From positions 1 through 15,570 of the forward strand of contig JACAEZ010000101.1 in assembly GCA_013388565.1 (NCBI GenBank): 15,570 bases of DNA, read 5' to 3'. This DNA comes from Campylobacterales bacterium. Lineage in GTDB: Bacteria; Campylobacterota; Campylobacteria; Campylobacterales; JACAEZ01. Position numbers and translations under genes: made by a program. Under the pieces are notes generated by a model. The model was not told where the DNA came from, did no database searches, and worked only from the letters and a program-made list of their open reading frames with translations. Shown piece after piece: positions 1 to 14,912 of this stretch (the first letter of the stretch is position 1; every line of letters starts with the position of its first letter).

Positions 1-1738
1 CCATTTCTGATGAATCCACTTCATGATAGCTTCCGTCAAATACAATTACTTTAACATCAACAATTGGATACCCAGCTAATACACCACCTTGTAGTGCTTC
101 TTGAACACCTTTATCAATAGCTGGAATATACTCTTTTGGAATAACCCCACCAGTAATTTTATTTTCAAATTCATAACCTTTACCTGGTTCTTGAGGAATA
201 ATTTCAAGCCAGCAGTGACCATATTGACCTTTACCACCAGATTGTTTGATATATTTGCTCTCTTGTTTAACACTATTTTTGATAGTTTCTCTATATGCAA
301 CTTGCGGTTGACCTACTTCAGCTTCAACTTTAAATTCTCTAAGCATTCTATCTACAATAATTTCTAAGTGTAACTCACCCATACCAGAAATAATTGTTTG
401 ACCAGACTCTTCATCAGTAGAAACTCTAAAAGATGGGTCTTCTTCTGCAAGCTTACTTAGTGCAATACCCATTTTTTCTTGGTCAGCTTTTGTTTTTGGC
501 TCAACTGCAACAGAGATAACTGGATCTGGGAAATCCATTTTTTCTAATATTACTGGGTTTGACTCTTCACATAGTGTATCACCTGTTAGAGTTGATTTTA
601 AACCAACTACTGCACCGATCTCTCCTGCATATAGTTCCTTAATCTCTTCTCTTTTATTTGCATGCATTTTAACAAGTCTTCCAACTCTCTCTTTTTTATT
701 TTTTGTAGAGTTATATACATAACTACCACTTGATAAAATACCTCTATAAATTCTTGTAAATGTTAATTGTCCAACAAATGGGTCTGTCATAACTTTAAAT
801 GCAAGTGCAGCTAATGCGCCATCATCTGTAGATTCTACACTTACACTCTCTCCTGTATTTGCATCAATACCTTTTATTGTCATAACTTCTGTTGGAGCTG
901 GTAAATATGCAACAACTGCATCAAGAAGTGTTTGAACACCTTTGTTTTTAAAAGCAGTTCCACAAAGCATAGGAATAAAACTCATTGAGTGACATCCAGC
1001 TTTTATACCTTTTATAATTTCATCATTTGTTAGCTCTTCGCCACCAAGATATTTTTCCATTAAAACTTCATCTGTTTCTACAACAGCTTCAATCATTCTT
1101 TCTCTATACTCTTGTGCTTTATCAGCCATATCAGCAGGAATATCAATTACATCATATTTAGCACCCATTGTTTCATCATTCCAAACAATAGCTTTCATTT
1201 GTACTAAATCTACAACACCTTTAAATGTATCTTCAGCACCAATTGGAATTTGAATAGGTACTGGAGTAGCATTTAATCTTGTTTTAATTTGATTTTCAAC
1301 ATTATAAAAATTTGCACCAATTCTATCCATTTTATTAACAAATACTATTCTTGGAACACCATATTTATTTGCTTGTCTCCAAACAGTTTCAGTTTGAGGT
1401 TGAACACCACCAACAGAACAAAATACAACTACAGCACCGTCAAGTACTCTCATACTTCTTTCAACTTCGATAGTAAAATCAACGTGTCCCGGAGTATCTA
1501 TAATATTTATTTGATGATTATTCCAGTAACAAGTTGTTGCAGCAGAAGTAATTGTAATACCTCTCTCTTTTTCTTGTTCCATCCAGTCCATTGTTGCTGC
1601 ACCTTCATGAACTTCACCAATTTTATGTGAAACACCTGTGTAAAATAAAATTCTTTCTGTTGTTGTTGTTTTACCAGCATCTATGTGAGCAGCAATACCA
1701 ATATTTCTAACCATATTAATAGGATTTTTTCTTGCCAT
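1..1738 (-). CDS. fusA: Elongation factor G, N-terminal 579 residues (3' end outside window)
   Basis: Translational GTPase that drives tRNA-mRNA translocation and, with RRF, ribosome recycling. The open frame starts at ATG 1738 and runs without a stop off the left edge. Codon 579 ends at position 2, so roughly the last 110-120 residues of a typical EF-G of about 690-700 residues are missing. The start is set by an AAAGGA ribosome-binding site a few bases upstream and by the family N-terminus ([15 protein letters not shown]). Visible GTPase motifs are the P loop AHIDAGKTT (residues 17-25), DTPGH (81-85) and NKMD (135-138). The last visible segment, [10 protein letters not shown], is the domain IV region that enters the decoding site. 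It is the last visible gene of the rpsL-rpsG-fusA unit, 106 nt after rpsG. No lesion is seen. Identity is certain. Confidence 0.97.
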   Translation of the reverse strand, partial: MARKNPINMVRNIGIAAHIDAGKTTTTERILFYTGVSHKIGEVHEGAATMDWMEQEKERGITITSAATTCYWNNHQINIIDTPGHVDFTIEVERSMRVLDGAVVVFCSVGGVQPQTETVWRQANKYGVPRIVFVNKMDRIGANFYNVENQIKTRLNATPVPIQIPIGAEDTFKGVVDLVQMKAIVWNDETMGAKYDVIDIPADMADKAQEYRERMIEAVVETDEVLMEKYLGGEELTNDEIIKGIKAGCHSMSFIPMLCGTAFKNKGVQTLLDAVVAYLPAPTEVMTIKGIDANTGESVSVESTDDGALAALAFKVMTDPFVGQLTFTRIYRGILSSGSYVYNSTKNKKERVGRLVKMHANKREEIKELYAGEIGAVVGLKSTLTGDTLCEESNPVILEKMDFPDPVISVAVEPKTKADQEKMGIALSKLAEEDPSFRVSTDEESGQTIISGMGELHLEIIVDRMLREFKVEAEVGQPQVAYRETIKNSVKQESKYIKQSGGKGQYGHCWLEIIPQEPGKGYEFENKITGGVIPKEYIPAIDKGVQEALQGGVLAGYPIVDVKVIVFDGSYHEVDSSEM

Positions 1739-1803
1739 TTAATTTCCTTTATAAAATTTTGAAGGGTTTAATTTGAAGTTTAATGTTTTTTGTAGTAAAT
1801 AGT

Positions 1804-1829
1804 AGAAGCAAAAAAATTGTATTGCTTCT
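1804..1829 (-). other. Inverted repeat in the rpsG-fusA spacer
   Basis: The 106-nt spacer between rpsG and fusA (1739-1844) holds one clear inverted repeat. AGAAGCAA at 1804-1811 pairs with TTGCTTCT at 1822-1829, an 8-bp stem with a 10-nt AT-only loop apart from one G or C. On the minus strand no T tract follows it directly, so it does not look like an intrinsic terminator of rpsL-rpsG. A role in mRNA processing or stability, or in control of fusA, is only inference. Nothing else was recognised in the spacer apart from the fusA ribosome-binding site. Confidence 0.4.
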
Positions 1830-1844
1830 TCTATTTGTTTCATA

Positions 1845-2318
<474 letters not shown>

Positions 2319-2328
2319 TTATTATCCT

Positions 2329-2742
2329 TTACTTTTTCTTTTTACCTGCTGGTGCAGCTGCAACTTGACCTGGTTTCGGTCTTTTTGTACCATATTTACT
2401 TCTAGATTTCTTTCTATTATTTACACCTGCTGTATCTAATGAACCTCTGATGATATGGTATTTAACCCCTGGTAAATCTTTTACCCTTCCGCCTCTAATT
2501 AATACAATAGAGTGTTCTTGTAAATTGTGACCTTCACCTGGGATATATGAAATAACTTCAAATCCACTTGTAAGTCTAACTTTTGCAACTTTTCTTAAAG
2601 CTGAGTTTGGTTTTTTTGGTGTAGTTGTATATACTCTTGTACAAACACCTCTTCTTTGTGGGCATTCTACAAGGGCTGGTGATTTTGATTTTTTTACAAC
2701 TTTCTTTCTTTCATTTCTAATCAACTGGTTAATTGTTGGCAC
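2329..2742 (-). CDS. rpsL: 30S ribosomal protein S12, GTG start
   Basis: Decoding-centre protein that controls fidelity and is the classical streptomycin target. It has 137 residues and starts at GTG 2742, giving MPTINQL. An AAAGGA site about 8 nt upstream and the family N-terminus fix this start. Key residues are K43 and K44 in TTTPKKPNS and K88-D89 in [10 protein letters not shown]. These are the usual drug-sensitive residues at the positions most often mutated to streptomycin resistance, and D89 is the known methylthiolation site. After the conserved end KYGTKRPK the protein carries an added low-complexity basic tail ([14 protein letters not shown]), about 13 residues longer than E. coli S12. 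It heads the str unit and follows rpoC by 109 nt, in which a hairpin and a -10-like box lie. Confidence 0.98.
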   Translation of the reverse strand: MPTINQLIRNERKKVVKKSKSPALVECPQRRGVCTRVYTTTPKKPNSALRKVAKVRLTSGFEVISYIPGEGHNLQEHSIVLIRGGRVKDLPGVKYHIIRGSLDTAGVNNRKKSRSKYGTKRPKPGQVAAAPAGKKKK

Positions 2743-2760
2743 TCTTTTTTCCTTTCAAAC

Positions 2761-2766
2761 ATTATA
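2761..2766 (-). promoter_or_regulatory. Probable -10 box for rpsL-rpsG-fusA
   Basis: The minus strand reads TATAAT at this site, about 18 nt upstream of the rpsL GTG codon and directly before the ribosome-binding site. Transcription starting 6-8 nt downstream would give a very short leader of about 15 nt that still contains AAAGGA. No good -35 hexamer is found at 17 nt. That is normal for sigma70 promoters in Campylobacterota, which rely on the -10 box and upstream T-rich sequence. Its place just after the rpoC-end hairpin supports a separate str promoter. Confidence 0.5.
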
Positions 2767-2808
2767 TAAGTTTCGTCAAAAATTTTATCTGGAATGATAT
2801 TAAAAATA

Positions 2809-2834
2809 AACTTAAATTTGACTAAATTTAAGTT
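2809..2834 (-). terminator. Perfect hairpin after rpoC, candidate terminator
   Basis: An 11-bp perfect inverted repeat (AACTTAAATTT at 2809-2819, AAATTTAAGTT at 2824-2834) with a 4-nt loop lies 17 nt after the rpoC stop. On the minus strand it is followed by TATTTTT, and on the plus strand by ATTTTTT, so it looks bidirectional. It has only one G-C pair, which makes it a weak terminator by E. coli standards, though AT-rich stems are common in this lineage. It probably ends or attenuates the rpoBC transcript before the str genes. An RNA-stability role is the alternative. Confidence 0.5.
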
Positions 2835-2851
2835 ATTTTTTATAATTTCTA

Positions 2852-11611
<8,760 letters not shown>

Positions 11612-11628
11612 GGAAAGCTTATATTTAA

Positions 11629-12000
11629 TTATTTAACTTCTACTTTAGCGCCTACTTCTTCAAGTTGTTTTTTGATATTTTCAGCTTCATCTTTAGAAAT
11701 ACCCTCTTTTAATGGGTTTGGAGTTTTTTCAACTGCATCTTTAGCCTCTTTTAATCCAAGACCTGTAATTGCTCTAACTACTTTAATAACTTCGATTTTT
11801 TTAGCACCAGCATCAACTAAAATTACATCAAATTCAGTTTTTTCTTCAACAACAGCAGCTGCAGCAACAGCACCTCCAGCAACTACAGTTGGCTGAGCAG
11901 ATACACCAAATTTTTCTTCAAAATCTTTAACAAGTTCAGATAATTCTAACACTGTTAAACCACCAATATAATTTAAAACATCTTCTTTAGTAATAGCCAT
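11629..12000 (-). CDS. rplL: 50S ribosomal protein L7/L12
   Basis: Multicopy stalk protein that recruits translation factors (EF-Tu, EF-G, IF2, RF3) and stimulates GTP hydrolysis. It has 123 residues, the normal length. The N-terminal dimerisation region (about 1-33), an alanine/glycine/valine-rich flexible hinge (about 36-53), and the globular factor-binding C-terminal domain with [15 protein letters not shown] (80-94) and a final KVEVK are visible. ATG 12000 is preceded by AAGGAG, and the gene starts 18 nt after rplJ. The ribosome needs about four L12 copies per L10, so this gene must be expressed above its neighbours. The structured spacer that follows before rpoB is a likely place where downstream expression is lowered. 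Confidence 0.98.
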   Translation of the reverse strand: MAITKEDVLNYIGGLTVLELSELVKDFEEKFGVSAQPTVVAGGAVAAAAVVEEKTEFDVILVDAGAKKIEVIKVVRAITGLGLKEAKDAVEKTPNPLKEGISKDEAENIKKQLEEVGAKVEVK

Positions 12001-12018
12001 TTTTATTCTCCTTAAATC

Positions 12019-12501
12019 TTAATTTTGTTCTAATTTTTGTTTTAAGTTATCAAGCCCTGTAACAAAATATCTTGCAGGAGCCGTCCAAACTGAAAGCAAC
12101 ATTCCAATAAGCTCTTCTTTACTTGGTAATTTAGCATATTTTTCAACAGTTGCTAAATCAGCAAATTTACCCTCTATGAAACCAAATCTAATCTCATATT
12201 TATCTTTCATAACAGTAGTATAATCACTTGCTACTTTACAAGTACCTACTAAATCCTCACCCCAAATAAACATATTTGTCTCTTTAAGTGGATACTCTTC
12301 AATACCAGCACTTTTTAGAGCAATACCAGCTAAAGTATTTTTAATAACTCTAACTTTCACATTTTTTTTTCGCGCTTCATTTCTTAAATCTTCTAATTGC
12401 TTAACTGTCATACCTTTGTAATTACAAACTACAACAGATTTAGCATTTTTAAACTCTTCAGACAATTCATCAATTAGGCGCGCTTTCTCTACTCTATCCA
12501 A
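12019..12501 (-). CDS. rplJ: 50S ribosomal protein L10, TTG start
   Basis: Stalk base protein: it binds 23S rRNA next to L11 through its N-terminal domain and carries L12 dimers on its C-terminal helix. The preferred start is TTG 12501 (MDRVEKARLIDEL, 160 residues). A strong AGGAGG lies 6 nt upstream, and the protein then begins like other L10s. A longer in-frame TTG at 12528 would put this AGGAGG inside the gene and is rejected. Conserved VVCNYKGMTV (about 24-33), VRVIKNTLAGIAL (50-62) and the segment LIGMLLSVWTAPARYF (131-146) before the C-terminal helix are present. The gene follows a 188-nt structured spacer after rplA that is positioned as the L10 autoregulatory leader. Confidence 0.96.
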   Translation of the reverse strand: MDRVEKARLIDELSEEFKNAKSVVVCNYKGMTVKQLEDLRNEARKKNVKVRVIKNTLAGIALKSAGIEEYPLKETNMFIWGEDLVGTCKVASDYTTVMKDKYEIRFGFIEGKFADLATVEKYAKLPSKEELIGMLLSVWTAPARYFVTGLDNLKQKLEQN

Positions 12502-12506
12502 AGAAA

Positions 12507-12513
12507 ACCTCCT
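12507..12513 (-). promoter_or_regulatory. Strong ribosome-binding site that decides the rplJ start
   Basis: AGGAGGT on the minus strand, the best Shine-Dalgarno match in the window, lies 6 nt before TTG 12501. It selects this TTG as the rplJ start and probably compensates for the weak start codon. It lies 12 nt after the end of the hairpin at 12526-12581, so a protein bound to that hairpin could affect ribosome access. Confidence 0.85.
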
Positions 12514-12525
12514 TTTTTGAAATAC

Positions 12526-12677
12526 CAAGATTTATTAGATGGGATTAATTAAGCTCTCGCCCCATTCTATCTTCAATCTTGTCTAATATAAATACGAAAC
12601 AATAAATTTTGCTATTGAAGCAAAATAGTAAGAAACCATTTTCTCACGATTTACTTCAATCTCTTAATATTAGACAA
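12526..12677 (-). promoter_or_regulatory. Candidate L10 leader RNA (rplA-rplJ spacer)
   Basis: The 188-nt rplA-rplJ spacer holds two folded parts in the mRNA sense. The upstream part is closed by an 11-bp perfect repeat (12667-12677 with 12579-12589, ATATTAGACAA/TTGTCTAATAT). It encloses an 8-bp hairpin with one G-U pair and a 4-nt loop (12628-12647) and a 7-bp hairpin with a 7-nt loop (12606-12626). The downstream part is a two-segment stem: 12575-12581 with 12526-12532 (7 bp), an asymmetric internal loop, then 12561-12568 with 12537-12543 (7 bp with one bulged A). In many bacteria L10, alone or with L12, binds a bent stem with internal loops just upstream of rplJ and represses its own synthesis. 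Position and shape agree, but a kink-turn was not proven. The two parts share three bases (12579-12581) and may compete. Confidence 0.55.
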
Positions 12678-12689
12678 TCCAAAACTGGA

Positions 12690-13391
12690 TTATCTAATAT
12701 CCATTAACTCTTGAGTATTCAATTTCATTGAAGGACTCATAGTTAATGAGATAGCTGCATTAGTTATATATTTACCTTTTGATGTAGAAGGTTTTAATCT
12801 ATTAACTGTTCTTAAAAATTCTGCAATATTTTCTTTAATTTTTTCAATTTCAAAAGTTGATTTACCAACTAATGTATGTAAATTACCTTTTTTATCAACT
12901 TTAAAATTTATTTGCCCTGCTTTTGCATTTTGAACAGCTTTTTTAACATCCATTGTTACTGTTCCAGTTTTTGGATTTGGCATTAACCCTTTAGGTCCCA
13001 AAATTCTACCAATTTTACCAACAACACCCATACAATCAGGAGTAGCTATAACCATATCAAAATTTATATTCCCATTTTGTATTGACTCTACTAAATCATC
13101 TAAACCAACTATATCAGCACCAGCTGCTTTTGCTTCATCAGCTTTTAAATCTTTAGCAAATACAGCAACTCTTACAGTTTTTCCTGTTCCATGTGGTAAA
13201 ACACATGAACCTCTTACCATTTGATCCGCATGTCTAGGATCAACACCAAGATTTAATGATATTTCAACAGACTCATCAAATTTTGCAGATTTTAAATTTT
13301 GCAAATTACTAACTGCTTCATTTAAATCATATATTTTTGATGCATCAACTTTTTCTAATAATGATAAATATCTTTTAGATTTTTTTGCCAT
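12690..13391 (-). CDS. rplA: 50S ribosomal protein L1
   Basis: Protein of the L1 stalk that binds 23S rRNA and guides deacylated tRNA out of the E site. In other bacteria it also represses its own operon by binding mRNA. The protein has 233 residues, the normal length. The N-terminal helix region, [13 protein letters not shown] (68-80), the signature [15 protein letters not shown] (131-145), [19 protein letters not shown] (159-177) and the C-terminal half of domain I are all present. ATG 13391 has AAAGGA at good spacing. It follows rplK by 50 nt. That spacer holds short hairpins and a GGGAG segment that could be the L1 mRNA target, because the gap before rplK is only 21 nt. Confidence 0.98.
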   Translation of the reverse strand: MAKKSKRYLSLLEKVDASKIYDLNEAVSNLQNLKSAKFDESVEISLNLGVDPRHADQMVRGSCVLPHGTGKTVRVAVFAKDLKADEAKAAGADIVGLDDLVESIQNGNINFDMVIATPDCMGVVGKIGRILGPKGLMPNPKTGTVTMDVKKAVQNAKAGQINFKVDKKGNLHTLVGKSTFEIEKIKENIAEFLRTVNRLKPSTSKGKYITNAAISLTMSPSMKLNTQELMDIR

Positions 13392-13401
13392 TTATTTCCT
13401 T

Positions 13402-13432
13402 TACGCACATTTTTATGCTCCCGTATTCACGG
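13402..13432 (-). promoter_or_regulatory. Short hairpins in the rplK-rplA spacer
   Basis: Within the 50-nt spacer the minus strand can form CCGT-GAAT-ACGG (13421-13432, 4 bp). Alternatively, it can form a stem of TAC/GTA plus GCAT/GTGC separated by a one-sided GGGA bulge (13402-13425). The two folds exclude each other. A stem with a one-sided purine bulge resembles, in outline only, known L1 binding sites. Stems are short, so support is low. Confidence 0.25.
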
Positions 13433-13441
13433 TATTACTAT

Positions 13442-13867
13442 TTAATTTGCTATCTCTATACCCATAGATCTACAACTGCCTTCTACACATCTAGCTGCAG
13501 CTTCTATATCTGTTGTATTCATATCTACGATTTTTTGTTTTACAATCTCTTCAATTTTAGCTTTTGTAATCTTACCAACTTTATTTTTTAGTGGATTACT
13601 ACTACCAGACTGTATTCCTGTAGCTTTTTTTATCAAATCAGTCATTGGAGGCTGTTTTGTAATAAATGTAAAGCTTTTATCTGCATAAACTGTAATAACA
13701 ACTGGTATTTTAAATCCAGCCATATCTTTAGTTCTTTCATTAAATGCTTTACAAAATTCCATAATATTAACACCTCTTTGTCCAAGTGCTGGACCTATGG
13801 GAGGAGATGGATTAGCTTTTCCAGCTGGAACTTGTAACTTAATTTCACCAATTACTTTTTTAGCCAT
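13442..13867 (-). CDS. rplK: 50S ribosomal protein L11
   Basis: Forms the GTPase-associated centre with the 1070 region of 23S rRNA and L10. It is the thiopeptide (thiostrepton) target and is needed for RelA sensing of uncharged tRNA. It has 141 residues, the family length. The N-terminal domain (about 1-72) contains the proline-rich [18 protein letters not shown] (21-38) with P22 and P23. The rRNA-binding C-terminal domain (about 75-141) contains [11 protein letters not shown] and the closing [18 protein letters not shown] 13867 has AAAGG upstream. It starts 21 nt after nusG and is the first of the four stalk genes rplK-rplA-rplJ-rplL. Confidence 0.98.
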   Translation of the reverse strand: MAKKVIGEIKLQVPAGKANPSPPIGPALGQRGVNIMEFCKAFNERTKDMAGFKIPVVITVYADKSFTFITKQPPMTDLIKKATGIQSGSSNPLKNKVGKITKAKIEEIVKQKIVDMNTTDIEAAARCVEGSCRSMGIEIAN

Positions 13868-13888
13868 TTTTAACCTTTCTTTAGAAAT

Positions 13889-14419
13889 TTAAATTATTTT
13901 TTCAACTTGAGAATACAACATCTCAACAGGAGTACTTCTACCAAAAATTAAAACATTTAGTTTAAGTTTCCCATGCTCTAAATCAAACTCTTCAACTACA
14001 CCAGTAAAATTAGCAAAAGGACCCTCTACTATTCTTACATGTTCACCTTTTTCAAAATAAATTTTAGGTTTAGGAGCTGCTTTGTTTTTTACTTTTTCAA
14101 ATATTAAATTAATATCTTTTTCACTTAAAGCGGTAGGTTTTTTAGCTTCCCCAATAAATCTACCAACTTTTGGAAGAGATTGTATTTTATGCCAAAGTTC
14201 AGTATCTAAGTTTAGTTTTGCAAACACATAACCTGGATATAAACTTCTTTCGCTTATCTTTTTTTTGCCTTTTTTTACTTCAATTACATCTTCAGTAGGA
14301 ACGATAAGTTCTTGCAATTTATCTTCAATATTGAGTTCTTTTACAATATTTTCAATACCTCTTTTAACAGCCATTTCACTACCAGAATAAGTTTGAATCG
14401 CATACCATCTATGTTCCAT
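13889..14419 (-). CDS. nusG: Transcription termination/antitermination factor NusG
   Basis: Elongation factor that binds the RNA polymerase clamp made by beta and beta', encoded further down the same operon. In other bacteria it links polymerase to Rho or to ribosomal S10. It has 176 residues. The NGN domain (about 3-110) begins RWYAIQTYSGSE and includes SLYPGYVFAKL (59-69). The KOW domain (about 124-157) reads EKGEHVRIVEGPFANFTG and continues into LNVLIFGRSTPVEM. A lysine-rich loop (49-54) lies within NGN. No large insert is seen. ATG 14419 is preceded by AAGG, which overlaps the secE stop region, and only 10 nt separate the genes, so translation is probably coupled. The secE-nusG pair is conserved across bacteria. 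Confidence 0.98.
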   Translation of the reverse strand: MEHRWYAIQTYSGSEMAVKRGIENIVKELNIEDKLQELIVPTEDVIEVKKGKKKISERSLYPGYVFAKLNLDTELWHKIQSLPKVGRFIGEAKKPTALSEKDINLIFEKVKNKAAPKPKIYFEKGEHVRIVEGPFANFTGVVEEFDLEHGKLKLNVLIFGRSTPVEMLYSQVEKII

Positions 14420-14429
14420 AACAGTTACC

Positions 14430-14612
14430 TTATTCGATTATACTTGACAGAATAGCACTCATAGTAAAATCAACTAAAGCCAAAAATAGAGATATTACCG
14501 TAACTACTATTACTACTGAAAAAAATGCCGTTTTAACTTGTTCTTTTGTTGGAAAAATTACTTTTGAAAGTTCTGTTTTTACAGTTTGATAATAGTTTCT
14601 AGCTTTTTGCAT
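14430..14612 (-). CDS. secE: Preprotein translocase subunit SecE (short form)
   Basis: Essential clamp subunit of the SecYEG channel in the inner membrane. It has 60 residues, the short form with one membrane segment, as in most bacteria. E. coli SecE, with three segments and 127 residues, is the exception. The amphipathic cytoplasmic helix with TELSKVIFPTKEQ (about 13-25) precedes one hydrophobic stretch from about 27 to 55. ATG 14612 has GAAGGG a few bases upstream. Only 14 nt separate it from the mature 3' end of tRNA-Trp, so its ribosome-binding site lies directly after the tRNA cleavage point. No signal peptide and no frameshift. Confidence 0.96.
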   Translation of the reverse strand: MQKARNYYQTVKTELSKVIFPTKEQVKTAFFSVVIVVTVISLFLALVDFTMSAILSSIIE

Positions 14613-14626
14613 TTTTACCCTTCAAA

Positions 14627-14702
14627 TGGCAGGCCAGGAGGGATTCGAACCCACAACCCACGGTTTTGGAGACCGTTGCTCTACCGTTGGAGCTACTGAC
14701 CT
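14627..14702 (-). tRNA. trnW: tRNA-Trp (anticodon CCA)
   Basis: A 76-nt tRNA with encoded 3' CCA. Acceptor stem AGGTCAG/CTGGCCT (7 bp, one G-U), D stem GCTC/GAGC, anticodon stem ACGGT/ACCGT around the loop CTCCAAA, and T loop TTCGAAT are all present. The anticodon CCA lies at 14667-14669 and the discriminator base is G, as expected for tryptophan. The T stem (GTGGG/CCCTC) has one T-T mismatch at 50-64. It sits between rpmG and secE. Because the CCA is encoded and the next gene begins 14 nt later, processing of the tRNA also generates the secE mRNA 5' end. Confidence 0.97.
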
Positions 14703-14718
14703 ATATTAAAATAAAAAG

Positions 14719-14724
14719 ATTATA
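14719..14724 (-). promoter_or_regulatory. Candidate -10 box for tRNA-Trp and secE-nusG
   Basis: The minus strand reads TATAAT here, ending 16 nt before the tRNA 5' end. Initiation 6-8 nt downstream would leave a tRNA leader of about 10 nt, suitable for RNase P. It overlaps the T tract of the preceding hairpin. No convincing -35 is seen (TTAAGC at an 18-nt spacing is poor), which is usual in Campylobacterota. Confidence 0.5.
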
Positions 14725-14754
14725 AAAAGTTAAACCCAAAGGGCTTAACTTTTT
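14724..14754 (-). terminator. Hairpin overlapping the rpmG stop, candidate terminator
   Basis: A 10-bp perfect stem (14724-14733 with 14745-14754, AAAAAGTTAA/TTAACTTTTT) continues, after one A-C mismatch, into CCC/GGG with an AAA loop. The rpmG stop codon (14745-14747) is inside the stem. On the minus strand the 3' arm ends in TTTTT followed by ATAATCTTTTTATTTT, so it has the form of an intrinsic terminator for tuf-rpmG. A ribosome at the stop codon would cover part of the stem, so termination may depend on translation. Confidence 0.55.
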
Positions 14755-14903
14755 AATTTAGTTTCTTTATGAATAGTATGTTTATTCAATCTTCTACAAA
14801 ACTTTCTCATTTCTAATTTTTCAGTAGTAGTTTTGCTATTTTTTGTTGTAGTATAGTTTATATCACCACACTCTGAGCATTTTAATCCAATTTTTACTCT
14901 CAT
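14745..14903 (-). CDS. rpmG: 50S ribosomal protein L33
   Basis: Small large-subunit protein near the E site. ATG 14903 to TAA 14745 encodes 52 residues: an N-terminus [19 protein letters not shown], a middle [15 protein letters not shown] and an end [12 protein letters not shown], a clear L33. Cysteines C9 and C12 form a CxxC pair. In the second pair only C36 is present, and the fourth position (residue 39) is leucine (CRRL). Zinc-binding L33 proteins have four cysteines, so here one ligand is missing. As far as I recall, Campylobacter L33 has the same pattern. AAGAG 6 nt before the ATG is the ribosome-binding site. The gene starts 9 nt after the tuf stop, so it is co-transcribed with tuf. 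Confidence 0.95.
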   Translation of the reverse strand: MRVKIGLKCSECGDINYTTTKNSKTTTEKLEMRKFCRRLNKHTIHKETKLKS

Positions 14904-14912
14904 AATATGCTC

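Noticed and set aside
76..300. Minus-strand 74-codon frame within fusA
   Set aside because: It is out of frame with the intact EF-G reading frame, which matches domain III/IV sequence throughout this stretch.
1289..1630. Plus-strand open frames (for example 101-367, 1289-1630, 5295-5543, 8961-9242, 11606-11896)
   Set aside because: Each lies opposite a certain minus-strand housekeeping gene, has no recognisable family and has biased, low-complexity translation typical of the reverse strand of AT-rich genes.
12502..12528. Longer L10 starting at TTG 12528
   Set aside because: The extra nine residues (MVFQKRRFS) are encoded by the AGGAGG ribosome-binding region and do not fit the L10 N-terminus.
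12584..12589. TATATT as a separate rplJ promoter on the minus strand
   Set aside because: It lies inside the 11-bp inverted repeat, has no upstream support and is one of many AT-rich six-base matches. The RNA-structure reading explains it better.
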